Assembly: GCF_000014865.1 (NCBI RefSeq)
Contig: NC_008576.1
Coordinates: 277,501 to 341,500 of the forward strand
DNA length: 64,000 nucleotides
Source: Magnetococcus marinus MC-1
GTDB taxonomy: Bacteria; Pseudomonadota; Magnetococcia; Magnetococcales; Magnetococcaceae
Direction: 5' to 3'
Below, piece after piece: positions 27,906 through 36,950 of the stretch. Below the pieces are notes generated by a model that was not told where the DNA came from, ran no database searches, and was given only the letters and a program-made list of their open reading frames with translations. The position numbers were made by a program, and so were the translations under genes. Within the stretch, counting starts at the first letter, position 1, and each line of letters starts with the position of its first letter.

Positions 27906-29561
27906 ATGGCAGAGACACCCAATGATGCTGAAGGCGGAGCCTCGGCAGAAGAGCCCTCCCTGGGTGGGCTATTTGGTAGTTTGCCCTTAACGGGGCGTAA
28001 TGGCGTTATCATTGCCGCAATGGCGTCAGTATTCATCTTGGCGGCGATCATCTGGTTTGCCACACGGCCTTCCATGAAGGTGCTCTACTCCGGCCTGCCG
28101 GATCTGGAGAGTGCCCGCATTGTGGAGCAGCTGGGCAAGCTGGGTGTCCCTTATGAGCTGGGCAGCGGGGGTACCACCATCCGCATCCCTGAAGATAAGG
28201 TCTACGATGTGCGACTGGAGATGGCCAAAGCTGGCCTACCCAAGAGCACCGACGGGGTAGGCTTTGAGATCTTCGATAACCAGAGTTTGATGGGCATGAC
28301 CGACTTTGTGCAGCGCATGAACTATCAACGCGCGTTGCAAGGGGAGCTGGCCCGTTCGGTGGAGAGCATTGCGGCTGTAGAAAAGGCGCGGGTACACCTG
28401 GTTTTACCGAAAAAGTCCATGTTTGCAGCCGAAGAGCGCACCGCCACTGCATCGGTGGTGATGGAGCTTACCCACGCTCTGAACAAGACCCAGATTGATG
28501 GCATCACCCACATGGTGGCCAGCGCGGTAGAAGGGTTGAGTCAAGATCAAGTGACCCTGCTGGATCAAAAGGGTAATCTGATTGCGGGCGGTAAGACCGA
28601 AGATCTGGATGGGCGCATGCCCACGGATGATGCTTTGGCACTGCAAAGCATGAAAGAGAAGAAGATTGAAGAGCGGGTGCAGAGCCTGCTGGATCGGGTA
28701 TTGGGTCCAGACAAGTCCATTATCCGTATTACCGCTGAGTTGGATCTGGACAAAAAGCAGCGTCAAGAGGAGTCCTATGATCCCGATGGTCAGGTGCCGC
28801 TAAGCACCAATACGGTTACGGAATCCAGCCGTGGCATGTTTGGCACCGGTGGCGTCCCTGGGGTGATCCCCAACGATCCCAACCAGACGGCGGTGGCCGG
28901 TGGTACCGGCTCGCAGCAGACGCGGGATGTGGAGCGTGAGCAGGTCAACTTCTTGGTACCCAAAAAGGTTACAACGGTACAAGAAGCGGTGGGTGATATT
29001 CGTCGTCTTTCCGTGGCGGTGATGATTGATGGCACCTACGAAGCGGTTAAGGATAAGGATGGTAACATTGATCCTGAAAAGCCAGCGGTCTATACGCCGC
29101 GCTCGACAGAGGAGATGGAGCAGCTCAAGCGTATCATCATGCAGACGGTGGGTTTTGACGCCAAGCGTGGGGATAGTATTGAGGTAACCAATACCGCCTT
29201 TGAGCCGCTGCCACCACCCTTGGATGTGAAGAGCCCCTGGTTGTCGCGGGAGTTCCAGTTGGAGATGGCCAAATATGGTGCCATTGCCCTGCTTGCTTTC
29301 CTGCTGGTGTTCTTCGTCATGCGTCCGCTGGTGACCAAGCTGCTGATCCCCGAAGAGGAGCAGGACGACCGCCTGCCCGGTACGGTTGCAGATTTGGAAC
29401 GGCAGTTGCTAGCTGAAGGTGTAGGCACGATTCCGGTCGATTCGCCCATACGCATGAAGATTCCTGATCGGAGCCTACAGTTGGCCCAGCAGATGATTGC
29501 GGATAACCTGGAAGAGGCCCGTGAGATCATCCGCTCTTGGATGGCGCAGGATAGCTACTAA
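27906..29561 (+). CDS. fliF: flagellar MS-ring protein FliF
   Basis: FliF builds the MS ring in the inner membrane. The 551-residue protein has TM1 about 33-51, the ring-building motifs with VEKARVHLVLPKKSMFA and a central extracytoplasmic collar, TM2 about 457-476, and a cytoplasmic tail ending in the FliG-binding helix (EEAREIIRSWMAQDSY). Length matches the family. The 128-nt gap after fliE contains two small perfect hairpins. Confidence 0.96.
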   Translation: MAETPNDAEGGASAEEPSLGGLFGSLPLTGRNGVIIAAMASVFILAAIIWFATRPSMKVLYSGLPDLESARIVEQLGKLGVPYELGSGGTTIRIPEDKVYDVRLEMAKAGLPKSTDGVGFEIFDNQSLMGMTDFVQRMNYQRALQGELARSVESIAAVEKARVHLVLPKKSMFAAEERTATASVVMELTHALNKTQIDGITHMVASAVEGLSQDQVTLLDQKGNLIAGGKTEDLDGRMPTDDALALQSMKEKKIEERVQSLLDRVLGPDKSIIRITAELDLDKKQRQEESYDPDGQVPLSTNTVTESSRGMFGTGGVPGVIPNDPNQTAVAGGTGSQQTRDVEREQVNFLVPKKVTTVQEAVGDIRRLSVAVMIDGTYEAVKDKDGNIDPEKPAVYTPRSTEEMEQLKRIIMQTVGFDAKRGDSIEVTNTAFEPLPPPLDVKSPWLSREFQLEMAKYGAIALLAFLLVFFVMRPLVTKLLIPEEEQDDRLPGTVADLERQLLAEGVGTIPVDSPIRMKIPDRSLQLAQQMIADNLEEAREIIRSWMAQDSY

Positions 29562-29574
29562 GCAGTGTTTAAAA

Positions 29575-29839
29575 GGCGGGTGGCCGGCATGCCACCCGCC
29601 GCACACCCCCCACAGAGGGGTGCAAGTGATAACCAAATGGGCAGGCCACGCAGGATGCAGAGTGCCATGCCGGTTTGATGACACTGCCGGATGGGTGACG
29701 GATCACCCATTCGGCAGACCTATGCGAGGGGTTGGTTGGGCGAGGATGCCCAGTGAACCGCTTAAAAGCCTGTCCATTCGCGGGCAGGCTGTGGAATAGG
29801 GTTCGGAAGGAACCGAACCATCCTTGGCGCTAACGCCAA
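29575..29839 (+). other. hairpin-rich spacer between fliF and fliG
   Basis: This 300-nt intraoperonic gap has at least four stem-loops: GGCGGGTGGC/GCCACCCGCC (29575-29600), a 15-bp stem with one G-T pair (29684-29716), GCCTGTCC/GGGCAGGC (29768-29789, one wobble), and TTGGCG/CGCCAA (29824-29839). None has a T tract, so they are not simple terminators. They may protect or process the operon mRNA. No gene is supported here. Confidence 0.6.
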
Positions 29840-29862
29840 CGGGAGCAAGGAGCCAGGCAACC

Positions 29863-30873
29863 ATGAAACTCACCGGCAAGGAAAAAGCGGCGGTCTTCAT
29901 TCTTTCACTTCCAGATGATGATGCAAAAAAGATCATGGAAGGGATGAGTGAGGATGAGATCCGAGAGATCTCCCGTACCATCGCCCGCTTGGGGCAGATG
30001 GATGAAGAGACCGTTAAAGCGGTGCGCGAAGAGTTTCTCTCCCTCTTTGAGAACCAATCTTTCAATGTTCGCGGCGGTATGCAGAAGGTCAAGGATTTGA
30101 TCTTCAAAGTACTGGGCAAAGAGAAGGGGCGGCATCTGCTCAAGGAGCTGCAACAGGGGCCGAAAAACACCCCTTGGGAGATTCTCAACGAGATGGAACC
30201 CACCCTGGTGGCGACTTTTCTAGCGAATGAACATCCCCAGAGTATCGCCCTGATTATCTCGCAGCTCAACGCCGAGCAGGCTTCGTTTATCATCGACTAT
30301 CTGGCCCCTGAGGTGCAGCAAGAGGTGATCTATCGCATGGCCAAACTGGGCAATCTACCCCCCGGTGCGCTGGAGGATATTGAAGAGTCACTGCTGGCGG
30401 AGCTGGAGGCGATGGGGGCCTCACGGGGGCTTTACACCTCCGAGGGTGGTGGTGGTGTGAAAAAGGTGGCCGAACTGCTCAACCTTATGCCCCGGGATAC
30501 CTCCGACAAGCTGTTGGCCTTTTTGGATGAAGAGGATAATCCGCTGGCCGAAGATGTGCGTAAGGAGATGTTCCTGTTTGAAGATCTGCTGTTGATGGAT
30601 GATAAGAGCTTCCAGACCCTGCTGCGAGAGGTCTCTAACGACGAGCTGCTCACCGCCCTTAAAGGCACCGACGATCGTCTTAAAGAGAAGTTCTTTACCA
30701 ACATGTCGGAGCGGGCGGCGGAGATGCTGCGCGAGGATCTGGAGATGATGGGTCCGGTGAAGGTGTCCGATGTGGAGCAGGCGCAGCAGGCGATTCTCAA
30801 GGTCGCACGTCAGTTGGAGGCCGATGGTGCCATTGTCATCATGGGCAAAGGCAGCGACGACGTGGTTCTATAA
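29863..30873 (+). CDS. fliG: flagellar motor switch protein FliG
   Basis: FliG is the rotor protein that meets the stator and reverses direction on CheY binding to the switch. The 336-residue product has the N domain (MKLTGKEKAAVFILSLPDDDA), the middle EHPQSIALIISQL motif, and the C domain with the charged torque helix (LREVSNDELLTALKGTDDRLKEKFFTNMSERAAEMLREDLE). ATG at 29863 follows AAGGAG; in-frame codons upstream read through the structured spacer and are ignored. Confidence 0.97.
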   Translation: MKLTGKEKAAVFILSLPDDDAKKIMEGMSEDEIREISRTIARLGQMDEETVKAVREEFLSLFENQSFNVRGGMQKVKDLIFKVLGKEKGRHLLKELQQGPKNTPWEILNEMEPTLVATFLANEHPQSIALIISQLNAEQASFIIDYLAPEVQQEVIYRMAKLGNLPPGALEDIEESLLAELEAMGASRGLYTSEGGGGVKKVAELLNLMPRDTSDKLLAFLDEEDNPLAEDVRKEMFLFEDLLLMDDKSFQTLLREVSNDELLTALKGTDDRLKEKFFTNMSERAAEMLREDLEMMGPVKVSDVEQAQQAILKVARQLEADGAIVIMGKGSDDVVL

Positions 30874-30888
30874 GGGCTATTGTAGTAA

Positions 30889-30912
30889 TGGGTGCCCCCC
30901 GCTGGGCACCCA
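30889..30912 (+). other. stem-loop between fliG and fliH
   Basis: TGGGTGCCC and GGGCACCCA pair perfectly around a 6-nt loop, 16 nt after fliG. A second small stem GGTCC/GGACC follows at 30923-30939. No T tract follows, so it may be a mRNA-stability structure like those between fliF and fliG. Confidence 0.5.
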
Positions 30913-31031
30913 GCGGGATAAAGGTCCACGGATTGGACCCTATTGGGATCTTCGTTGGAGGTTCCAGTCTCTAAGGGTTATGGCCCCCCCCAGTGGCGGG
31001 GCTAATGGTCCTATCAAGGAAGAGGCGTACC

Positions 31032-32606
31032 ATGAGTCAAAAAACCCACCTCTATCGCGACCGCAGCGGGCTTACCGTTGAAGGCGGCTTTGCGGCACTA
31101 CTCAAGCACGAGCCAGACCCCATGCGTGGGGCCTTTGTTGGTTATCTGCCCAACGGCAAACTCCCCTCGTTAAAGGTCAAGGAACCCGAGCCCATTATTG
31201 ATGAGGTCGAGGCCGAGACACGCCGTGATGAGGCGCTGGAGCGGGAGCTCTATCAGCGCGTATTTGCGGCGGCGGAACAGGCGGGTATGGAGGCGGGCCT
31301 GCGCAAGATGGAAGAGGAGATGGCCGCTCGGGTGCCTCGCTTGGAGGGGATCATCCGAGATCTGGACGGCCTACCGCAGCGTGTATTTGCCGCCAGTGAA
31401 CAGTTTATGGTGGAATCGTGCATCCTGTTGTTGCAGGAGCTGCTGGCCCATGAGGTATCGGTCAATGTGGAGAGCTTAAAGGCCCGCATTCATCGTCTTA
31501 TGCGTGAGGTGGCGACGCGGGATCGTATGGGCATTCACCTAAACCCCAAGGATGTTGAGCTGTTGGGTGCCAGTGCCTCCTTTGAGGGTTTGGAGATTAT
31601 AGGGGACCCCATGGTACCCCAGGGTACGGCCCGCCTAGAGAGCAATTTCGGCGGCATTGAGGATGATATTTCTGACCGGCTGGCCCATATGCAGAACGGT
31701 ATTCGCGCCTTTTTGGAAGAGCGCTTAGAGAAACCGGAGCTCTATGATGCCGCCGTCGGCGCGGGGGAGATTGCTCTGGATGAAGAGGAAGAGGTCGAGC
31801 AACTGGACGATTTGCAGGAGCCTGATGCCAACGATACCACCGGTGCAACGCTGGCAGCCATGGAGGCTGGGGGCAGTGACGACACGCCTGAAGAGGTTCA
31901 TGAAATGACCTCGCTGGGCGAAGAGGTGGCCGAAGATTTAAGCACCCTGATTGATGAGAGTGAGGCCCAGGAGGCCAATGCGGCCTTAGATCTCTTGGGT
32001 GGGGATATAACCGAGGAAAACGAAGGGGATGAAGAGGATGATGACGCCTGCATCATCGGCCCCGGTGAGCTCTCTGGCATGCCCAAGGCGCGGCCACAGC
32101 AGGCGGCGGCGGAGCTGGATGAGCTGGATGAAGCGGCGTGGGATGAGGAAGCCCTAACCAGCGGCACCACTGGCGCGACATTGGCAGCCATGGAGGCGGG
32201 TGCTCATGGATCGAAGACCCCAGCCGAGGCGGCGGCCCTGACTCAGATGGGTGAGGGTGTGGAGGAGGATCTCTCGGCCTTGTTGGATGATGATGTTGGG
32301 GATGATGAACCCGATGTGCTGGCCGATGTGGATGAGGTTGCGGATGAAGAGGAAGAGTATGGCACTGGTGCGACCTTAGCGGCGCTGGAGGCGGGTGCTT
32401 TGGGTTCTGCCACCCCAGCCGAGGCGGCGGCGTTGACCCAGATAGGTGAGGATGTGGAGCAGGATCTGGCCGCTTTGCTGGATGCCGATGAGCAAGATGC
32501 CATGGATGATATTGCGCAGATGTTGGCGGATCAAGGCAGCGATGAGGATCAAGATGCGCTGTTTGAGGGTCTGTTGGATGAAGAAGATAAGGAGTTTCAA
32601 CCATGA
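31032..32606 (+). CDS. fliH: flagellar export regulator FliH with long acidic repeat tail
   Basis: FliH dimers hold the export ATPase FliI and dock it to the switch. Residues 1-235 look like FliH: N-terminal segment, helical AEQAGMEAGLRKMEEEMAARV, and the C-terminal fold with ESLKARIHRLMREVATRD and HLNPKDVELL. After that comes an unusual tail of about 290 very acidic residues to 524; typical FliH is 230-300. It contains three copies of a 40-residue unit starting TGATLAAMEAG (about 270, 380) or TGATLAALEAG (445) and ending in EDLSALLD-like helices. ATG at 31032 has AAGGAAGAGG. Its stop overlaps the fliI start by four bases. Confidence 0.88.
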   Translation: MSQKTHLYRDRSGLTVEGGFAALLKHEPDPMRGAFVGYLPNGKLPSLKVKEPEPIIDEVEAETRRDEALERELYQRVFAAAEQAGMEAGLRKMEEEMAARVPRLEGIIRDLDGLPQRVFAASEQFMVESCILLLQELLAHEVSVNVESLKARIHRLMREVATRDRMGIHLNPKDVELLGASASFEGLEIIGDPMVPQGTARLESNFGGIEDDISDRLAHMQNGIRAFLEERLEKPELYDAAVGAGEIALDEEEEVEQLDDLQEPDANDTTGATLAAMEAGGSDDTPEEVHEMTSLGEEVAEDLSTLIDESEAQEANAALDLLGGDITEENEGDEEDDDACIIGPGELSGMPKARPQQAAAELDELDEAAWDEEALTSGTTGATLAAMEAGAHGSKTPAEAAALTQMGEGVEEDLSALLDDDVGDDEPDVLADVDEVADEEEEYGTGATLAALEAGALGSATPAEAAALTQIGEDVEQDLAALLDADEQDAMDDIAQMLADQGSDEDQDALFEGLLDEEDKEFQP

Positions 32607-33952
32607 TCTCCATGGCACAGACGCCGACGGAAGAGCATCCCCTTAGGCTACCCTGGGGTGCTTATGCGCAGGTGGCGCAGGAAGATCTGGGTTTTCACCG
32701 CTTGGGTTGGGTAAAAAAGGTGGTGGGATTGCTTATTGAAGGCAATGGTCCAGCGGTCTCCATTGGTCAGATGTGCGATGTCGTTCGTGAGAATGGCGAG
32801 GTGGTTAAGGCCGAGGTGGTGGGTTTTCGGGACAAGTCGGTATTGTTGATGCCGCTGGGTTCTATTAAGGGGATCTTTCCGGGTTCGCGGATTATCTCCC
32901 AGGGTCGAGCGGAGCAGGTACCGGTGGGGCCGCAGTTGCTGGGTCGGGTGATTGGACCCATGGGCGAGGCATTGGATGGTCACGCCTTACCCCATTTGGA
33001 TGATCATGTACCCCTGCATGCCGCGCCGATCAATCCCATGTTGCGGCGCAAGATTGAGGAGCCTTTGGATCTTGGGGTGCGGGCGGTTAACAGTCTGCTT
33101 ACCGTGGGTCGGGGCCAGCGTTTGGGTATTTTTGCCGGAACCGGTGTGGGCAAGAGCACCCTGTTGGGTATGATGGCCCGCTATACGGCGGCGGATATTA
33201 ATGTGATTGCCCTGATCGGTGAACGTGGGCGCGAGGTGGTGGAGTTTATTGAGGATGAGTTGGGCCCTGAGGGCATGGCGCGTTCCATTGTGATTGTCGC
33301 CACCTCGGATCAACCTCCGTTATTGCGTTTGCGGGCGGCGTATATGGCAACGGCCATTGCCGAGTTTTTTCGTGCCCAGCAAAAGGATGTGCTGTTGTTG
33401 ATGGACTCCATTACCCGTTTTGCCATGGCGCAGCGGGAGGTGGGTTTGGCCACCGGCGAGCCCCCTACCAGTCGTGGTTATCCACCCTCAACCTTTATGC
33501 TGTTGCCCCGCCTGTTGGAGCGGGGGGGACGGGATCAAGGGCGTGGTTCGATTACTTCCATCTATACGGTGTTGATGGAAGGGGATGATATTCAGGATCC
33601 CATTGTTGACGCGGTACGGGGTATTTTGGATGGTCACATTGTGTTGTCGCGGGATCTGGCGGCGGCCAACCACTACCCCGCCATTGATGTCAACGGTTCG
33701 TTGTCGCGTTTGATGGAGGGGCTGTCGGAGAAGGCGCATAAACGGGCTGCCGGTCAACTACGGGAAATTTTGGCCACCTATGTTAAGGCCGAGGATATGA
33801 TTAATATTGGTGCCTATGTGGCGGGCAGTAACCCGCGCATTGACCGGGCCATTCGGTTTATTGAGCCCATACGTACCTTTTTGAAGCAGTCGGTGGAGGA
33901 GCCCTCGACTTTGGAAGAGAGCATCGCTCAGTTAGAGAGTCTGTTCGCCTAA
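32603..33952 (+). CDS. fliI: flagellar export ATPase FliI
   Basis: FliI is the F1-beta-like ATPase of flagellar type III export. The 449-residue protein has Walker A GTGVGKST around 179-186, GERGREVVEFIEDELG, LLLMDSITRFAMAQREVGLA, and the SIYTVLMEGDDIQDPI segment. The ATG overlaps the fliH stop (ATGA), indicating translational coupling with its partner. No fliJ-like gene follows; a terminator ends the operon. Confidence 0.97.
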   Translation: MISMAQTPTEEHPLRLPWGAYAQVAQEDLGFHRLGWVKKVVGLLIEGNGPAVSIGQMCDVVRENGEVVKAEVVGFRDKSVLLMPLGSIKGIFPGSRIISQGRAEQVPVGPQLLGRVIGPMGEALDGHALPHLDDHVPLHAAPINPMLRRKIEEPLDLGVRAVNSLLTVGRGQRLGIFAGTGVGKSTLLGMMARYTAADINVIALIGERGREVVEFIEDELGPEGMARSIVIVATSDQPPLLRLRAAYMATAIAEFFRAQQKDVLLLMDSITRFAMAQREVGLATGEPPTSRGYPPSTFMLLPRLLERGGRDQGRGSITSIYTVLMEGDDIQDPIVDAVRGILDGHIVLSRDLAAANHYPAIDVNGSLSRLMEGLSEKAHKRAAGQLREILATYVKAEDMINIGAYVAGSNPRIDRAIRFIEPIRTFLKQSVEEPSTLEESIAQLESLFA

Positions 33953-33977
33953 TCCCCATCGCATGCCGCGCTGATAA

Positions 33978-34011
33978 ACAAAGCCCCATCTCCTGCGAGA
34001 TGGGGCTTTGT
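33978..34011 (+). terminator. terminator of the flagellar operon
   Basis: A 15-bp perfect stem (33978-33992 with 33997-34011) with CTGC loop sits 25 nt after fliI. The arm ends in CTTTGTTGT, a weak T tract, but the stem is strong. Confidence 0.8.
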
Positions 34012-34197
34012 TGTCATGGGTATTCCTGTGGCAGAAGGGCGCTGGTGATGTGGCGCAAATTTGGTGGATTATGACGGTAGGGTATTGGTGGTTTGTTGAG
34101 GGGTGGGAGAAGAGGCTTGAACTCGGTTTGGGGATGCCTTATGCTACCGGCATGTAAAACAATTATATATTGATAAGATCATATAAGGAAGAATGTT

Positions 34198-34503
34198 ATG
34201 AAAAAGGCGACGATAATCGGTCTGTTTATAGGTATTGGTATCTCTTTGCTGGCCCAAATCGCGGTGGCTGGTCCCCCCATGTTGTTTGGTGCAGATGGGC
34301 GCTATCTTGGTACATTGAGCAACAACCGCTATGATCCTAACTCGGTGTCCAACCCCTATGGTCGATATGGCAGCCGTTATTCGCCCGACTCCATTAACAA
34401 CCCTTTTGGTCGCTATGGCAGTCGCTATTCCAGCGAATCGGTCAATAATCCCTTTGCGTCCAATCCGCCGAAAATTTTTTCACCCTATGGGGGGCTGCGA
34501 TAA
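34198..34503 (+). CDS. small secreted RYxxxSxxNP-repeat protein
   Basis: A 101-residue protein with a signal peptide (1-24, ending AVA-G). The mature part has three 17-residue repeats of the pattern RY...S..NP.GRYGS (NRYDPNSVSNPYGRYGS, RYSPDSINNPFGRYGS, RYSSESVNNPFASN). Proteins with such repeats occur in varied bacteria and their role is unknown. AAGGA precedes the ATG and an AT-rich stretch (ATTATATATTGATAAGAT) upstream may be its promoter. It stands alone between the flagellar operon and a sensor-like gene. Confidence 0.75.
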   Translation: MKKATIIGLFIGIGISLLAQIAVAGPPMLFGADGRYLGTLSNNRYDPNSVSNPYGRYGSRYSPDSINNPFGRYGSRYSSESVNNPFASNPPKIFSPYGGLR

Positions 34504-34715
34504 GGTGTTGATGCCATTATAAACATGATTTAAGAGAAACTTCACAGAACGGGTGGAGGACTAATAGGCATAGATCTTTCCCTATTTTTGGGTGCCACGT
34601 GCGCATAGGTGGTACGCTCCATCGTCAGAGCTTGGCCTTCTTGCTGGGCTTTGTGCGTTATGGTGATTGATGTTAGCGCAAAAGTGTTGAAGCTGTCGTC
34701 TCAAGAGGGTTTGTT

Positions 34716-35171
34716 ATGTCACGTATACCGATCCACTATAAAGTCACCCTCTTTTATGCCCTGTTTGGGGTGTTATGGATTTTTGTTTCTGACCGGGTCT
34801 TGGAGTTTTTGGTGAGTGATGCTCAATTGATGGGCATTATACAGACGTTTAAGGGGTGGATCTATGTGGTGCTAACCAGTGCCATGCTGTTTGTGATTAT
34901 TCGAATGGACCATCTGGCCATAGAGAAGAAGGAGCGGGAGAAGGCTCAACTCTATCAGGCTACGATGAGTGCGGTTCACCATATTTTACATAATTTTTTA
35001 AATAAAATGATGCTCTATCGCTTGGGGGTAGAAGAGCAGCAGCCGGTAAACCCAGAACTACAGGCGCTCTATGAGCGGGTGATTGAAGAGACACAGCACG
35101 AGATCTATCTATTACAGACGGCCAAGCAGTTTACCGCCGAAGAGGTGCGCGCGACGGTACAGCCCAAATAG
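34716..35171 (+). CDS. two-TM sensor-like protein with DHp-like helix, no ATPase domain
   Basis: A 151-residue protein with membrane helices at about 10-28 and 45-62, of the kind found at the N-terminus of PAS or GGDEF sensors (LFYALFGVLWIFVSDRVLEFLVSD). A cytoplasmic helical part with HHILHNFLNKMMLYRL follows, resembling a histidine-kinase dimerisation helix, then the protein ends. It may be a truncated kinase or a stand-alone phosphotransfer or scaffold protein. AAGAGGG precedes the ATG. No frame continuation with an ATPase domain is visible downstream. Confidence 0.6.
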   Translation: MSRIPIHYKVTLFYALFGVLWIFVSDRVLEFLVSDAQLMGIIQTFKGWIYVVLTSAMLFVIIRMDHLAIEKKEREKAQLYQATMSAVHHILHNFLNKMMLYRLGVEEQQPVNPELQALYERVIEETQHEIYLLQTAKQFTAEEVRATVQPK

Positions 35172-35239
35172 GGATATGACGAGGGGTTAAAGGTGTGCAG
35201 CGGGTCCCGTTGGGGGGGGACCCGCTTGGCGTGGGTGTT

Positions 35240-35971
35240 TTATACGGCCTTCCAATCCATCCATTCGCGGGCATTGAGGTGTTCTCCGCGTACATCTTTG
35301 CTTTGTTGGCTGGCCAGGTAGAGAAAAACCGGTAAAATGGCTTGGGCAGAGGGCAGGGTGGTGGGATCCTCACCGGGGAAGGCTTTGGCGCGCATGGTGG
35401 TGGCGGTGGCGCCGGGGTTAACGGTGTTGACACGGATCGGACTTTTTTCCAACTCTTGCGCCAAGGTTTCGCTTAGGTTAATCAGGGCGGCTTTGGAGGC
35501 GGCATAGGCGCCCCAAAAGGCACGGCCCTGGTGGCCCACACCGGAGCTTAGGTTGATGATGGAGGCATCATCGCTTTGTGTTAGCAGGGGTATAAATTCA
35601 CGCATAAGAAAAAAGGGTGCGGTGACATTGACCCGCATCACCTGTTCCCACTCTTGGGGCCGGTAGTTGGCCAAGGGGGAGAGGGTGCCCAGCAGGGCGG
35701 CATTATTGACGAGAATATCTAAGCGTCCATAGCGTTCGTAGGTATTTTTGACCAGTTCGGGAATAGCGCCAAGGCCAGTTTCTAGATCCATGGGTACAAT
35801 GGTGGCTTTGCCGCCGGCTTGAGTAATGGCATCATAGACATTTTCCAGCTTCTTCTGGGTGCGGCCCAGCAGCAGCACAGTGGCCCCCGCAGCGGCGTAG
35901 CCCTCGGCGATCGCCTTACCAATACCGGAACCCGCGCCGGTGACCAGCGCAATACGGTTTTCAAGCAACAT
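35240..35971 (-). CDS. short-chain dehydrogenase/reductase
   Basis: A 243-residue classical SDR: cofactor loop TGAGSGIG (residues 11-18), NNAA (89-92), catalytic Ser142 or Ser143, Tyr156 and Lys160 (YAASK). It resembles YciK-like and 3-oxoacyl reductase-like members; the substrate cannot be assigned. The ATG at 35971 has AAGAGGA upstream. Its start codon shares bases with the miaA start on the other strand (the palindrome CATG at 35969-35972), so regulatory regions of each gene lie inside the other. Confidence 0.88.
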   Translation of the reverse strand: MLLENRIALVTGAGSGIGKAIAEGYAAAGATVLLLGRTQKKLENVYDAITQAGGKATIVPMDLETGLGAIPELVKNTYERYGRLDILVNNAALLGTLSPLANYRPQEWEQVMRVNVTAPFFLMREFIPLLTQSDDASIINLSSGVGHQGRAFWGAYAASKAALINLSETLAQELEKSPIRVNTVNPGATATTMRAKAFPGEDPTTLPSAQAILPVFLYLASQQSKDVRGEHLNAREWMDWKAV

Positions 35972-36950
35972 GGTTGATCCATCCTCTTTACATTCACATG
36001 ACCCTGGGGCCATACCGGTGCTTTTTATAATGGGCCCCACCGCATCGGGCAAGACCGGACTTGCCTTACATTTGGCCGAACATTTTCCTTTAGAGATCGT
36101 AAACGCTGATTCGGTTCAGGTCTACCGGGGAATGGATATTGGATCGGCCAAGCCCACATTGCAAGAGCGGCAGGCGATTGTGCACCATCTGATTGACGTC
36201 ACCACGCCGGATGATCCCTTTTCGGCGGGCCGTTTTCGCACCGCAGCTTTGGAAGTGATTGAGGATTGTCACCGACGGGGGGTGATTCCGGCGTTGGTTG
36301 GGGGCACGGGATTTTATTTTCGCGCGGTGGAGCAGGGCATTGCGGAGATTCCAGAGGTTGATGCCCAGATTGTGGCTGAGTTAAACCGGCGGGTGTGTGA
36401 CGAGGTGGGGTTGGCGTGCTGTTATGCCCAGTTACAGCAGGTGGATCCACCATGGGCGGCGCGGGTGGAGCCGGGGGATCGGCAGCGTATTGTGCGGGGG
36501 TTATCGGTCTATCTTGCCAGCGGTCAGCCATTGAGTTATTGGCAGCAGCTTAGTTGCCAGCAGGCACCGGAAGGTCCGGCATTGCGTATTTGTAAGTTGG
36601 CCATTGAGTGGCCCAGGGAGCAGCTTTATGCACGCATTAACCAGCGGTTTGAGCAGATGCTCAAGGAGGGGTTTATGGAGGAGGTGCAGGGCTTGTTGTC
36701 GAGGGGCTACCATGGGGATTTACCGGCCATGCGGGCGGTTGGTTATCGGGCATTGATTGGCTATTTGCAGGGGGCTTATGATTTAGCGCGGGCGGTGGAG
36801 TTGGGGCAGCGGGATAGCCGACGTTATGCCAAGCGGCAGATCACATGGCTTAAAGCAGAGCCGGGGTTGCAATGGTTGGCACCTGAGGGGGCCAAACAGG
36901 CTGCTTTGGACGAAGTAAGGGCATTTTTGCAATTTTTTAAGAAAAAATAG
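35970..36950 (+). CDS. miaA: tRNA dimethylallyltransferase
   Basis: MiaA adds dimethylallyl to A37 of tRNAs reading UNN codons. The 326-residue protein shows the P-loop GPTASGKT at 22-29, NADSVQVYRGMDIGSAKPT, HHLIDVTTPDDPFSAGRF, VGGTGFYFRAV, and RYAKRQITWLK near the C-terminus. ATG at 35970 is chosen because it fits family length, although its ribosome-binding site is poor and the frame is open further upstream into the SDR gene. hfq and hflX follow, as in the conserved miaA-hfq-hflX order. Confidence 0.95.
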   Translation: MVDPSSLHSHDPGAIPVLFIMGPTASGKTGLALHLAEHFPLEIVNADSVQVYRGMDIGSAKPTLQERQAIVHHLIDVTTPDDPFSAGRFRTAALEVIEDCHRRGVIPALVGGTGFYFRAVEQGIAEIPEVDAQIVAELNRRVCDEVGLACCYAQLQQVDPPWAARVEPGDRQRIVRGLSVYLASGQPLSYWQQLSCQQAPEGPALRICKLAIEWPREQLYARINQRFEQMLKEGFMEEVQGLLSRGYHGDLPAMRAVGYRALIGYLQGAYDLARAVELGQRDSRRYAKRQITWLKAEPGLQWLAPEGAKQAALDEVRAFLQFFKKK

